From the NCBI GenBank assembly GCA_018262975.1, contig JADFDG010000006.1, positions 1-64,000 on the forward strand: a stretch of 64,000 nucleotides of DNA, given 5' to 3'. How positions within the stretch are numbered: position 1 is the first letter of the stretch; every line of letters begins with the position of its first letter. Under the pieces are notes generated by a model, which was given only the letters and a program-made list of their open reading frames with translations, was not told the origin of the DNA and ran no database searches. The DNA comes from Gammaproteobacteria bacterium (GTDB lineage Bacteria > Pseudomonadota > Gammaproteobacteria > Pseudomonadales > JADFDG01). Positions 9,939 through 16,431 of the stretch are shown in pieces. The position numbers and the translations under genes were made by a program.

Positions 9939-10823
9939 TCAGCCCGTGGCATTGGTTTGCTGCATGGCTTTCAGCTTCTCTTTTAAGGGCGTGAGGCTAG
10001 GCTCGGCGTCCGATTCGGTGCTCTGCGGGTAGAACTCCTCTAGGATTTCCGTGCCTTCCTCCTCGGAGAACTCGAAGGCGGCGTTTCCGAAGCCCGCGTG
10101 AGCCGCAGCGTCCAGTGCTGGTTGGTCCAGTCCCGCTTCCGAGCGTCTTGTCGCCATAGCCTTTGCGTCGGTGAGGGCTGCCTCTAGCGACATACCCTCC
10201 CGCACGCCCAGGTCGACGTAGTAGATCGCCCCACGATGGCTCTGCGTGGTGCTCTTGCCGCGCAGGCGTAATTCCAAAGGCAGGCAGGCCAGCAGGTTCC
10301 CCGACACCGCCTTGTAGTAGCTCAGGCGTGCCGCCAGCGTTCGGATCGAGTTGAACCCCGTGGTACGGAAGATGAACGTTCCCAGCTCGTCGTCATCGCC
10401 GATCCTGACGTTGAGCCGGCCATAGGGCTTACAGGCCCCGCCCTTGGCCAACTCGCAAGCATCCGGGGAGGGGCAGGGCAGCGTCTGCACTCCCGAGGCG
10501 CTCACCCGCCTGCAGGTCTCCCCGTTGCCCACGCAGACCGGTCTCCCCGTCTGGCGGTCGAACATCGAATACTCCGCCCGCAGGTTCAGGTCCGGATCAT
10601 TGAAAAGCATCCGAACCGGGATACTGCGCAACTTTCCGTTCGGCGCGTTCTTGCGCAGCTCTTCGTCGTAGGGGTGCGGCACCCAGGCACCGGCGACCTG
10701 GACCTGGGTGGTGATGGTGAACTGGTCGTCCTTCTCGGGCAGTCGCTTGCCGTTCTTCTCGATGACACGCCCGATGCTGATCCGCCCGAGCACGGGCGGG
10801 GTGATCGCAAGGCCTTTGATCAT
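9939..10823 (-). CDS. Recombination directionality factor-like / 'hydrolase or metal-binding' mobile-element protein
   Basis: The protein (294 aa) resembles the family found beside YqaJ nucleases on ICEs and plasmids, variously named 'hydrolase or metal-binding protein' or recombination directionality factor. It starts MIKGLAITPPVLGRISIGR and has four spaced cysteines in GETCRRV, LPCPSPDACELA and GACKPYG (about 120-150), suggesting a structural zinc site. The start at 10823 is chosen because GGGAGA precedes it; an upstream in-frame codon adds residues unlike the family. If it is an RDF it would bias the element's integrase toward excision. That role is inferred from family naming and context. 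The int gene is 8 kb away. Confidence 0.7.
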   Translation of the reverse strand: MIKGLAITPPVLGRISIGRVIEKNGKRLPEKDDQFTITTQVQVAGAWVPHPYDEELRKNAPNGKLRSIPVRMLFNDPDLNLRAEYSMFDRQTGRPVCVGNGETCRRVSASGVQTLPCPSPDACELAKGGACKPYGRLNVRIGDDDELGTFIFRTTGFNSIRTLAARLSYYKAVSGNLLACLPLELRLRGKSTTQSHRGAIYYVDLGVREGMSLEAALTDAKAMATRRSEAGLDQPALDAAAHAGFGNAAFEFSEEEGTEILEEFYPQSTESDAEPSLTPLKEKLKAMQQTNATG

Positions 10824-10882
10824 GGTCGTTCTCCCAATGGAATGAGCGCAGGCCGGCATGACCGGCACCGCGCGTTGAGGGC

Positions 10883-11800
10883 TCAGGGGTTAATGACGAA
10901 CCGGCGGCTGCCGGCCTTGTTTCGCTTCCAGCTCACGGCGCCGGTAGCGAACCGGGCATAGCTCGCCTCACCCATACGTTCCTGGATGCGCTGCTTGAGT
11001 TGGGCTTCCAGTTCCTTGCGGGCTTCGATTTCGGCGCGCACCGACACTAGGTCGGCGAAGGCTTCCGTGAAGGCGGGCTCCTCACTGAGATCCAGCGTGT
11101 TTCCACGGTCAAACGGATAGAGCGCTTGCAGCGCCTTGCCCGCAGAGTCCGAGCCATCAGTCGGCGGCGGGGTATCGGTGATGACGTATTCCCAGAAGCG
11201 CCGTTCCAGCTCGATCAGCCGGGCGATGACTTCCTCGTCTCGCTCGACCCGATGGATCTCGATCCTCTGACCGTGCAGCAGCACGCACACATCCGCCGCC
11301 TGCCTGCCAGTGACAGCCAACTGGTGCTGGACCTGCACCTGCACGTACTCCGGCGGCCCTTCACGCCACAGGCGCGAGCCGAACTCACCGGCCGTTTTGC
11401 ACTCGAGAATCTGCACGTCCTTGCTGCCAACAATCGAGTAATCGATGTTGGCGAGCATCCAGCCCTTGTCCTCGTCCGGGTGCTGGAGGATGGCGTTGGT
11501 CTTCCTGACCTTGAGGCCCGTGTGCTTGGTGTAGTGCGCCGCTACGATGGGCTCGAGGATGTTGCCCCAGTAGGTCGGGTGGTTCTCGTCGTTCGGATCG
11601 ATCTTCGGCAGGAGCTCGTCGCGGCCCGTCTTGATCATCCAGAGTTCGAGCGGCGACTGGTAAGGGTTCAGTCCGACCGCCGTGGCCGCATCGCTGCTGC
11701 CGATGCCTTGCTTGCGCATGATTAGCCACTCGTCGCGGCTCATGCCTTTCGTGGACGCGAGGCGCAAGGCGCGCTGGGTTGCTGCAATCGATTGGTTCAT
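10883..11800 (-). CDS. YqaJ viral recombinase family nuclease (lambda-exonuclease-like)
   Basis: This is a phage-type exonuclease of the YqaJ/lambda Exo fold, usually working with a single-strand annealing protein in recombination of mobile DNA. RKQGIGSSDAATAVGLNPY (29-47) is the conserved opening. WGNILEP (E83), ANIDYSIV (D120) and ILECKTA (E133, K135) give the E...D...ExK catalytic set, followed by QVQHQLAV. The length of 305 aa is normal. No RecT/Bet-type annealing protein is recognised next to it; the adjacent downstream gene is the RDF-like protein. The C-terminal third is helical and charged. Confidence 0.88.
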   Translation of the reverse strand: MNQSIAATQRALRLASTKGMSRDEWLIMRKQGIGSSDAATAVGLNPYQSPLELWMIKTGRDELLPKIDPNDENHPTYWGNILEPIVAAHYTKHTGLKVRKTNAILQHPDEDKGWMLANIDYSIVGSKDVQILECKTAGEFGSRLWREGPPEYVQVQVQHQLAVTGRQAADVCVLLHGQRIEIHRVERDEEVIARLIELERRFWEYVITDTPPPTDGSDSAGKALQALYPFDRGNTLDLSEEPAFTEAFADLVSVRAEIEARKELEAQLKQRIQERMGEASYARFATGAVSWKRNKAGSRRFVINP

Positions 11801-11814
11801 GGGTTTCTCCAGGC

Positions 11815-11851
11815 AATAAAAAACCCGGCGGGGCGTTAGCCCGGCCGGGTT
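11815..11851 (-). terminator. Terminator between the Cys-rich gene and the YqaJ gene
   Basis: The 8-bp stem 11822-11829 / 11844-11851 is followed on the minus strand by a T-rich run (11815-11823). It lies downstream of the small minus-strand gene 11978-12130 and upstream of the YqaJ gene, so the two should have separate transcripts. Confidence 0.65.
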
Positions 11852-11898
11852 GGGGGGGGTAGGTGGTCAGGTGTTCGTTACGGTGCGCAAGAAACGAC

Positions 11899-11922
11899 GA
11901 AGCCGGGCATGCGCCCGGCTTC
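11899..11922. repeat. 9-bp perfect hairpin in intergenic region
   Basis: The arms 11899-11907 and 11914-11922 are perfect complements with a 6-base loop, and no clear T-run follows on either strand. A looser inverted repeat (GGGCTC/GAGCCC) follows at 11945-11966. These may be part of the 3' untranslated region of the Cys-rich gene, or a protein-binding site. Confidence 0.45.
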
Positions 11923-11977
11923 CAGAGTTGACCCTAGCCCTGATGGGCTCGGGCCTGCCTGAGCCCGATGGGGCCTA

Positions 11978-12130
11978 TTAGCAGAGGCACCGGCACGGCG
12001 GCATGCCGCAGGTTCCGCAGACACTACGGTGAACGTCACCGCAGTATTCGCAGGTGTACGGGGAGCGTGGCTCCATGGTGAAGAGCTTGCCGCGGAGCGG
12101 GGTCTTGCCTTTGGCGAGGCGGATGAACAT
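11978..12130 (-). CDS. Small cysteine-rich protein (50 aa), zinc-ribbon-like
   Basis: A 50-codon frame starts with MFIRLAKGKTPLRGKLF and ends in a cysteine cluster. Cysteines lie at 27, 30, 38, 41, 46, 48 and 50, giving CEYC and CGTC pairs and a CRCLC tail, plus H34. Paired CxxC motifs suggest one structural zinc. The start is supported by AGGGA about 10 bases upstream, and a terminator lies downstream. It is transcribed divergently from the XRE regulator. The function is unknown; a DNA- or RNA-binding adaptor of the mobile element is possible. It is easily missed because of its size. Confidence 0.6.
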   Translation of the reverse strand: MFIRLAKGKTPLRGKLFTMEPRSPYTCEYCGDVHRSVCGTCGMPPCRCLC

Positions 12131-12166
12131 GGCGTTTTCTTCCCTGGTGGATGTGGATGCGACTAA

Positions 12167-12184
12167 TGACCTCTAAAAAGGTCA
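12167..12184. promoter_or_regulatory. Inverted repeat TGACC-N8-GGTCA in divergent promoter region
   Basis: A 5-bp perfect inverted repeat with an A-rich 8-base centre lies between the Cys-rich gene (minus) and the XRE regulator (plus). Its size and position fit an operator for the adjacent HTH protein, but this is inference. Confidence 0.4.
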
Positions 12185-12235
12185 CCATGTGCTTTATAGG
12201 GCGTTTAGCGTACCCTCGCAAGACCTAACACTTTT

Positions 12236-12258
12236 CCAGACCCCAGTCCGGGGTCTGG
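12236..12258. promoter_or_regulatory. 9-bp inverted repeat directly upstream of the xre gene
   Basis: The arms 12236-12244 and 12250-12258 are perfectly complementary with a 5-base centre. The second arm abuts the GGGGGAG ribosome site of the gene starting at 12268. It could be an autoregulatory operator, or an RNA hairpin limiting translation. Confidence 0.45.
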
Positions 12259-12267
12259 GGGAGTGCC

Positions 12268-12516
12268 GTGGACATAACAGAGGCCTTTGGGCGTGCCGTC
12301 AAAGCGCGTCGTGCCGAGGTGGGGATCACCCAGGAAGACCTGGCTGACAAGGCCGAGGTAGCCCGGTCTTTCGTATCAGCCATGGAGCGGGGCGAAAAGG
12401 CCCCGACCATTCGGACGGTCTGGCGACTGGCATCAGCACTTCACTGCAAGCCCTCCGACCTCTGGCTCACCACTGAGCGCTTGGTCGACGAAGGCGCCCA
12501 GAAAAAGCGACGCTGA
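12268..12516 (+). CDS. XRE-family helix-turn-helix transcriptional regulator
   Basis: This 82-residue protein is made almost entirely of a Cro/C1-type HTH (about 6-64): FGRAVKARRAEVGITQEDLA, then ARSFVSAMERGEKAPTIRTV as recognition helix and turn. The tail is short and basic. The GTG start at 12268 follows GGGGGAG. It is the only plus-strand gene in this part of the island and faces the minus-strand genes, so it is a candidate repressor of the module. Two inverted repeats just upstream are candidate binding sites. Confidence 0.88.
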   Translation: MDITEAFGRAVKARRAEVGITQEDLADKAEVARSFVSAMERGEKAPTIRTVWRLASALHCKPSDLWLTTERLVDEGAQKKRR

Positions 12517-12537
12517 CCGAGGGCCTGCCCGGCGCAG

Positions 12538-12927
12538 TCAGGCCTCCTCCTTGAAGAAGTCCGTCAGCAATGTGCGGATTATCGTTCTCGCCTTGTCGAC
12601 CTCGGGCAATTGCCCGTCATTCAGAATCACGTGGTCCCCCAACAGGGTGCCGAGTTCCGAGATGACCTCGTACTCGAACACCCCCGGGAAACCCTGCGAC
12701 GCATCCCGCCAGCGCGATTCCACCTGCCGCCAGACTTCGGGCAGGTAGATACAGCACTGCCAGATCAGTTCCAGGCACCCTTGGTTCCAAGCATCCAGTA
12801 CGCGCCGGGCGCGATCCGGCTCGCAACTCGACACCAGGACCCCCTCGAACAGGAACGCGCCCCAGACAGCAGCCAGATCAGCCGGAATGGGGGTTCCGGC
12901 ACTGGCTGGTAGCGGACACCGGTTCAT
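12538..12927 (-). CDS. Uncharacterised 129-aa protein coupled to the TIM-barrel gene
   Basis: I do not recognise this protein. It is predicted mostly helical and acidic, with Trp/Cys-rich segments WGAFLFEGVLVSSCEP and LELIWQCCIYLPEVWRQV. It has no signal peptide or transmembrane segment. Its ATG overlaps the stop of the TIM-barrel gene (ATGA at 12924-12927), so the two products are probably made in fixed ratio and may form a complex. It converges with the XRE gene, whose stop is 21 bp away. Confidence 0.7.
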   Translation of the reverse strand: MNRCPLPASAGTPIPADLAAVWGAFLFEGVLVSSCEPDRARRVLDAWNQGCLELIWQCCIYLPEVWRQVESRWRDASQGFPGVFEYEVISELGTLLGDHVILNDGQLPEVDKARTIIRTLLTDFFKEEA

Positions 12928-13709
12928 GCCGCCACCTCCAGCGCCTTACGCACCGACTGCCGCCCCTCCGAGAACACCGTGACGTTCGGATGGACGTAAG
13001 CCAGCAACTGAAACCACCAGGGCTCTTCCGTGAGCTGGCGGTGCTGGTCGGCATGCCCGTTGTTGCCGCTGACATGGACCTCAAGACAGCGCTCGCAAGC
13101 GAGCATCTCGCACACCAGGTTCCGCTCCCAGCGGTTGGTCTGGATGGTCAGGATGTGCAGGTGGGAAAGATCCAGCGCATAGCGCACACCGGATTCCAGC
13201 AACGCCCGGTACTCGCCCCAGGACGACAACGCCCAGTAGTCCCCGTGGGTCGGATAGTGACCCTCAACTCCCACGGGGACACCGAACAGGTCTTCCAGTT
13301 CGCGGGTGTAGCGGAAGATCTCCGCCAGCGAGGCCTCGTGCCGCCGGCCGGCGTGTGCCGTATAGGCTGGCGCTCCCAGTGCCTGCGACACGCGCGCCAG
13401 TTCGCGGAAGTAATCCCGCTCCTGCGGCCAGTCGCAGATGTCCGCCCATCGATGCACGCCGCGCACGCGCACGTTGGCATGCAGGCGCCAGTGGATTTGC
13501 GGGAAGGCCTCGCGGACCTGCTGCGCCGTCTCGACCGTAAACAAGCCGTGGTTCTGCGGGCAGATCTGCACGTGTTCCGTCGAGAGTCGGCCCCACAAGG
13601 GTTCCTCCGGCGGGGTCACGAGCATCTCGGCGATGGCGATCAGGTGCGGGGTGCGACCGTAGGCCCCGAGCGATACGTGGATGGGTGGCCGACTACAGGG
13701 AGTGCTCAT
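12924..13709 (-). CDS. TIM-barrel protein with endonuclease IV / xylose-isomerase-like metal ligands
   Basis: The 261-aa protein shows a set of residues in the order expected for the xylose-isomerase-like/endonuclease IV barrel: H119 (YTAHAGR), E149 (GVEGHYP), D180 and H183 (ALDLSHLHI), H212 (EVHVSGN), D221 and H223 (ADQHRQL), E248 (FSEGR). This predicts a two- or three-metal site. Possible roles include AP-endonuclease-like repair, sugar isomerisation, or DUF692-like peptide modification; sequence alone does not decide. The start at 13709 has GGAGAG upstream and overlaps the previous gene by 17 bp. The gene downstream is fused by an ATGA overlap. Confidence 0.72.
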   Translation of the reverse strand: MSTPCSRPPIHVSLGAYGRTPHLIAIAEMLVTPPEEPLWGRLSTEHVQICPQNHGLFTVETAQQVREAFPQIHWRLHANVRVRGVHRWADICDWPQERDYFRELARVSQALGAPAYTAHAGRRHEASLAEIFRYTRELEDLFGVPVGVEGHYPTHGDYWALSSWGEYRALLESGVRYALDLSHLHILTIQTNRWERNLVCEMLACERCLEVHVSGNNGHADQHRQLTEEPWWFQLLAYVHPNVTVFSEGRQSVRKALEVAA

Positions 13710-14130
13710 AGCTGGTGCTCTCCGTGTAGTAGGCCGTGTGCTCAAGGTGGATTGCGTCGTCGGGGACGTTGATGGTCACCGTGCCGCAGGCGCCGTCATC
13801 GTTCTCCCAGCCGCCATAAAGCGCATCGACCCAGCGCATGGCGAAGTCGCGCACCGCTTCGTCCAGCGCCAATTCGGTCTCGCGCATGGAGCAGGCGCGC
13901 TGGCCGTAGCCGAGGTACTGCACATCGACCACGTGTTGCTTGACCTTGATCGCGCTGAGCCCGTCCAGAACCTCGGGCGGCTGCACGGCCAGATCGCAGG
14001 TGTCGCCGGAATCCCCGGCGCCGGAATAGTCGACGGTGGCCATGACAATGCCCTGGTCCTTCAGGGCCTGGATCAGGATCTCGCGGTTCTTCTCTTGCGC
14101 CTGCGTGGCAAGCGCCTGGTAATCAGACAT
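13693..14130 (-). CDS. Uncharacterised acidic mobile-element protein (145 aa)
   Basis: The start MSDYQALATQAQEKNREILI at 14130 is preceded by AGGAG at good spacing. The protein is acidic and has an alpha/beta pattern. Its central part contains IVMATVDYSGAGDSGDTCDL, and its C-terminal part contains ALDEAVRDFAMRWVDALYGG. It resembles small conserved proteins carried by plasmids and ICEs near DUF932 and RadC genes (DUF6878-like by memory). It is first in a three-gene overlapping set with the TIM barrel and the 129-aa protein. The function is unknown. Confidence 0.72.
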   Translation of the reverse strand: MSDYQALATQAQEKNREILIQALKDQGIVMATVDYSGAGDSGDTCDLAVQPPEVLDGLSAIKVKQHVVDVQYLGYGQRACSMRETELALDEAVRDFAMRWVDALYGGWENDDGACGTVTINVPDDAIHLEHTAYYTESTSYEHSL

Positions 14131-14181
14131 GGGAATCTCCTGCGCCAGCGAGGGCGCATCAGGTATCGGAAGCCACAACGC

Positions 14182-14206
14182 AAAAGCCCGGCGCGAGGCC
14201 GGGCTT
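14182..14206 (-). terminator. Terminator after the DUF932 gene
   Basis: A 9-bp GC-rich stem (14184-14192 / 14198-14206), loop GCGAG on the plus strand, is followed on the minus strand by TTTT. It lies 24 bp past the DUF932 stop. Confidence 0.65.
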
Positions 14207-14230
14207 CTGTGCCGTGAGGTGGTGGTGCGG

Positions 14231-15190
14231 TCAGGAGACCAGCGCGAGTGCCTGGTCGAGGGCTTTCTGCTTGAGCGCGGCGCCGTTGCCGAACCAGGCC
14301 GAGTCGAGGCGGTAGTCGGTATTGCGCGCCCGGCGCTCGTGGTCGACGAACTCCGTCACGGCGTTGAGCAGGCCGTAGGCCGTGTTCTTCGACGAGGCCA
14401 GCTCCGAGCCGCGGCCCTGGCCGTTGTAGAGCTCCAGCGTGCGCTTCATCAGCCGCTCGCTGGTCTGGGCAGGGCCGGCCTTGTTCTCGTCGGCAAACAG
14501 CTTCCAGAAGAACTGCTCGGCATCGGTCGCCTTCACCTTCCGCTGGCTGAGCGCCTTCAACTGGTACATGAACCGGTCCCAGCTCGATACACAGATCCCC
14601 AGCTGACGCTTCACGGCCTGCGGATCAAACGTGGTGGAGTGGGGCACCTTCACCGCGCTGGGGCTGCCGTCCAGGGCGACGGTCAGGGTGTTGTTGCAGA
14701 CCACACGGATCATCGTGAACTGCGCCGTGGTCGCCAGCGTGCCGTCACAGGCCGTGGCCAGCAGCACGTAGCCATTGCTGACGTCATTGCCCTTGAACAC
14801 GGTGGACTGGCCGGTGCGGGCCAGCGCCCACACCTTGCGGCCACCCTTGAGCACACCTGCGGTTTCCAGCTCGAAGCCGGAGATCTCGGTGAGGTCGCGG
14901 TAGAACTCCAGCACTTCGCGTGGCTGCACCACACGGAAACGCTGGCTCACGACCGAGAGCGGGGCTTCCGTGTCCGAGCGGTAGAGGACCTTGTGGTCCT
15001 CGAAGGTCTTGATGCTGCGCAGGTGCTGGGCACCGCCGGTCATGAAGCTGACCGGGGCTTCCTTGATGGTCCAGTCCATCCCGGCCTGCTTGGCCCAGGT
15101 CTCGATGGGCTGGCGCGGCGCGAGCTGGTTACCCAGCCCGTGCCACGGGGTTTGGCCGACGTAGGCCATGGTTTCGACAAGATGAGCCAT
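14231..15190 (-). CDS. DUF932 domain-containing protein (phage/plasmid-like)
   Basis: A single DUF932 domain spans the 319-aa protein, opening with MAHLVETMAYVGQTPWHGLG and containing VLYRSDTEAPLSVVSQRFRV and the central VNCxNTLT-like segment RVVCNNTLTVAL. The family is abundant on plasmids, ICEs and phages; its molecular role is not established. AGGAGGAAG precedes the start. A terminator follows, so it appears monocistronic. Confidence 0.88.
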   Translation of the reverse strand: MAHLVETMAYVGQTPWHGLGNQLAPRQPIETWAKQAGMDWTIKEAPVSFMTGGAQHLRSIKTFEDHKVLYRSDTEAPLSVVSQRFRVVQPREVLEFYRDLTEISGFELETAGVLKGGRKVWALARTGQSTVFKGNDVSNGYVLLATACDGTLATTAQFTMIRVVCNNTLTVALDGSPSAVKVPHSTTFDPQAVKRQLGICVSSWDRFMYQLKALSQRKVKATDAEQFFWKLFADENKAGPAQTSERLMKRTLELYNGQGRGSELASSKNTAYGLLNAVTEFVDHERRARNTDYRLDSAWFGNGAALKQKALDQALALVS

Positions 15191-15270
15191 GAGGGCTTCC
15201 TCCTGAAAAAGGCATAGCAGCCCGCACCCGTCGGGGTGGGGCCAGTGTGGGCGTAAGGTGCGACAGGGGT

Positions 15271-15289
15271 TGTCGTCGTTGCGACGACA
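15271..15289. repeat. 8-bp perfect hairpin between RadC and DUF932 genes
   Basis: TGTCGTCG and CGACGACA flank a 3-base loop in the 110-bp gap between the DUF932 start (15190) and the RadC stop (15301). No T-run follows on the minus strand, so a terminator role is doubtful. Confidence 0.4.
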
Positions 15290-15300
15290 GGGGGGGGGCG

Positions 15301-15795
15301 TCAGAGCAGGCCGCGCTCGGCGAAGCTGACGTAGCTGTTCCGGGACACGACGAAGTGGTCGAGGACCCGCACGTCGATGAGGGCGAGGGCATCCGTCAGG
15401 CGACGGGTGATCTGCCGGTCAGCCATCGAAGGCTCGCACTCACCGCTGGGGTGGTTGTGGGCAAAGATCACCGCACCGGCGTTGAACTCCAGCGCCTTCT
15501 GGACGACGACGCGGGAATAGACCGAGGCGCCGTCCACCGTGCCAGTGAACAGGGTCTCGAAGCGGAGCAGGTGGTGCTGGGTGGACAGGAAGAGGGCGGC
15601 GAAGTGCTCGTTCTTTTCCTGCGCCAGGGCGAGTTGAACGAAGCGGGCCGCGTTGGCCGGGTTGGACATGACCTCCTTGCCGGCCATGTCGTCGAGCAGG
15701 ATGTCGGCTGCGACCCGGACCAGGTCCTCCGGCCGGAAGTAACCGCGCACCCGGTACAGGCCCTGCTCGTTCTTGATGAACTGCGCTTTTGGCAT
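15301..15795 (-). CDS. radC: RadC family protein (JAB/MPN domain)
   Basis: This short mobile-element RadC (164 aa) consists essentially of the JAMM/MPN+ domain. The zinc motif is complete: H113 and H115 in FAHNHPSGE and D126 in SMADRQIT. The start MPKAQFIKNE at 15795 is chosen over a longer frame because GGAG sits upstream and the extra N-terminal residues look like antisense noise. Chromosomal RadC is longer and carries an N-terminal HhH region, missing here. The precise function is unclear; a DNA repair role is traditional but disputed. Its neighbours are other ICE-type genes. Confidence 0.9.
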   Translation of the reverse strand: MPKAQFIKNEQGLYRVRGYFRPEDLVRVAADILLDDMAGKEVMSNPANAARFVQLALAQEKNEHFAALFLSTQHHLLRFETLFTGTVDGASVYSRVVVQKALEFNAGAVIFAHNHPSGECEPSMADRQITRRLTDALALIDVRVLDHFVVSRNSYVSFAERGLL

Positions 15796-15816
15796 GGTGG
15801 GCTCCAGAAACAAGAA

Positions 15817-15835
15817 GGCCCGCGCGAGGCGGGCC
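15817..15835 (-). terminator. Hairpin after the zinc-ribbon gene, before radC
   Basis: A 7-bp GC stem (15817-15823 / 15829-15835) with loop GCGAG is followed on the minus strand by a T-rich but interrupted stretch. It probably ends transcripts from the gene at 15854-16186. Confidence 0.55.
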
Positions 15836-15853
15836 GGTTCGGGATGGGCAGGG

Positions 15854-16186
15854 TCACTCCCGACGCTGATTGAACGTGTGCCCGCAGGCCAGGCACTGGA
15901 AGTTGTCGAGGATGTTCTCGTCGACGAAACCGCCCAGCGAGGCACCGGCAGTACCGCCGGTGACGCCGCCAAGCAGCCCCCCGAGGAGGGCGCCGGCGAC
16001 CGTGCCTAGGGCGACACCGGCGGGGCCGCCGACGACGCCGATGGCGGCACCGGCCTGGGCTCCGCGGACGGCGGCAACAGCACCGCCAGCCGCGCCGGCA
16101 ACGGTGCCAACGGTAGAACCGACCTTACGGCCGGCATCGATGGTGCCAATCAGGCCTGACTGGCACTTGGGACATTGGATGGACAT
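15854..16186 (-). CDS. Zinc-ribbon protein with internal glycine-zipper segment
   Basis: The 110-aa protein begins MSIQCPKCQS (C5, C8) and ends FQCLACGHTFN (C98, C101), so two CxxC knuckles form a zinc ribbon. Between them lie about 70 residues of Gly/Ala/Val repeats (TVGTVAGAAGGAVAAV, GPAGVALGTVAGALLGGLLG) typical of glycine-zipper membrane-associating segments. Family members often occur on mobile elements. It may insert in the inner membrane with the ribbon exposed. Partner and function are unknown. Confidence 0.75.
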   Translation of the reverse strand: MSIQCPKCQSGLIGTIDAGRKVGSTVGTVAGAAGGAVAAVRGAQAGAAIGVVGGPAGVALGTVAGALLGGLLGGVTGGTAGASLGGFVDENILDNFQCLACGHTFNQRRE

Positions 16187-16229
16187 GGAGCGTCTCCTGG
16201 GAAGTGGCTGCCGAAAGGCAGAAACGGAA

Positions 16230-16264
16230 ACGCCCCGGGGCCGCTTGCGCGAAGACCGGGGCGT
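16230..16264. repeat. Hairpin upstream of the zinc-ribbon gene
   Basis: Nine-base arms (16230-16238 / 16256-16264) are separated by 17 bases in the 245-bp gap before 16432. On the minus strand it is followed by TTTCCGTTT, a weak terminator-like tail. Otherwise the gap appears to contain only the promoter of the plus-strand gene. Confidence 0.4.
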
Positions 16265-16431
16265 TGTCAGGAGGGTGATATGTATCTGAAACTTGCTGCA
16301 ATCGCTACGCTTCGGATATCAGGCTGGGTTCCAGCAGGACCTAACACCCATTGCCTGGCAGCATGTGGGTCACGGCAGCGTGATCACTGATGGAAGCGTC
16401 ACGTTATTTTTTCCGGAGAAAGGAAAATCAG

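Noticed and set aside
12924..13709. Firm assignment as DUF692 peptide-modifying enzyme
   Set aside because: Metal ligands fit several xylose-isomerase-like families and no precursor peptide gene is visible, so only the fold is claimed.
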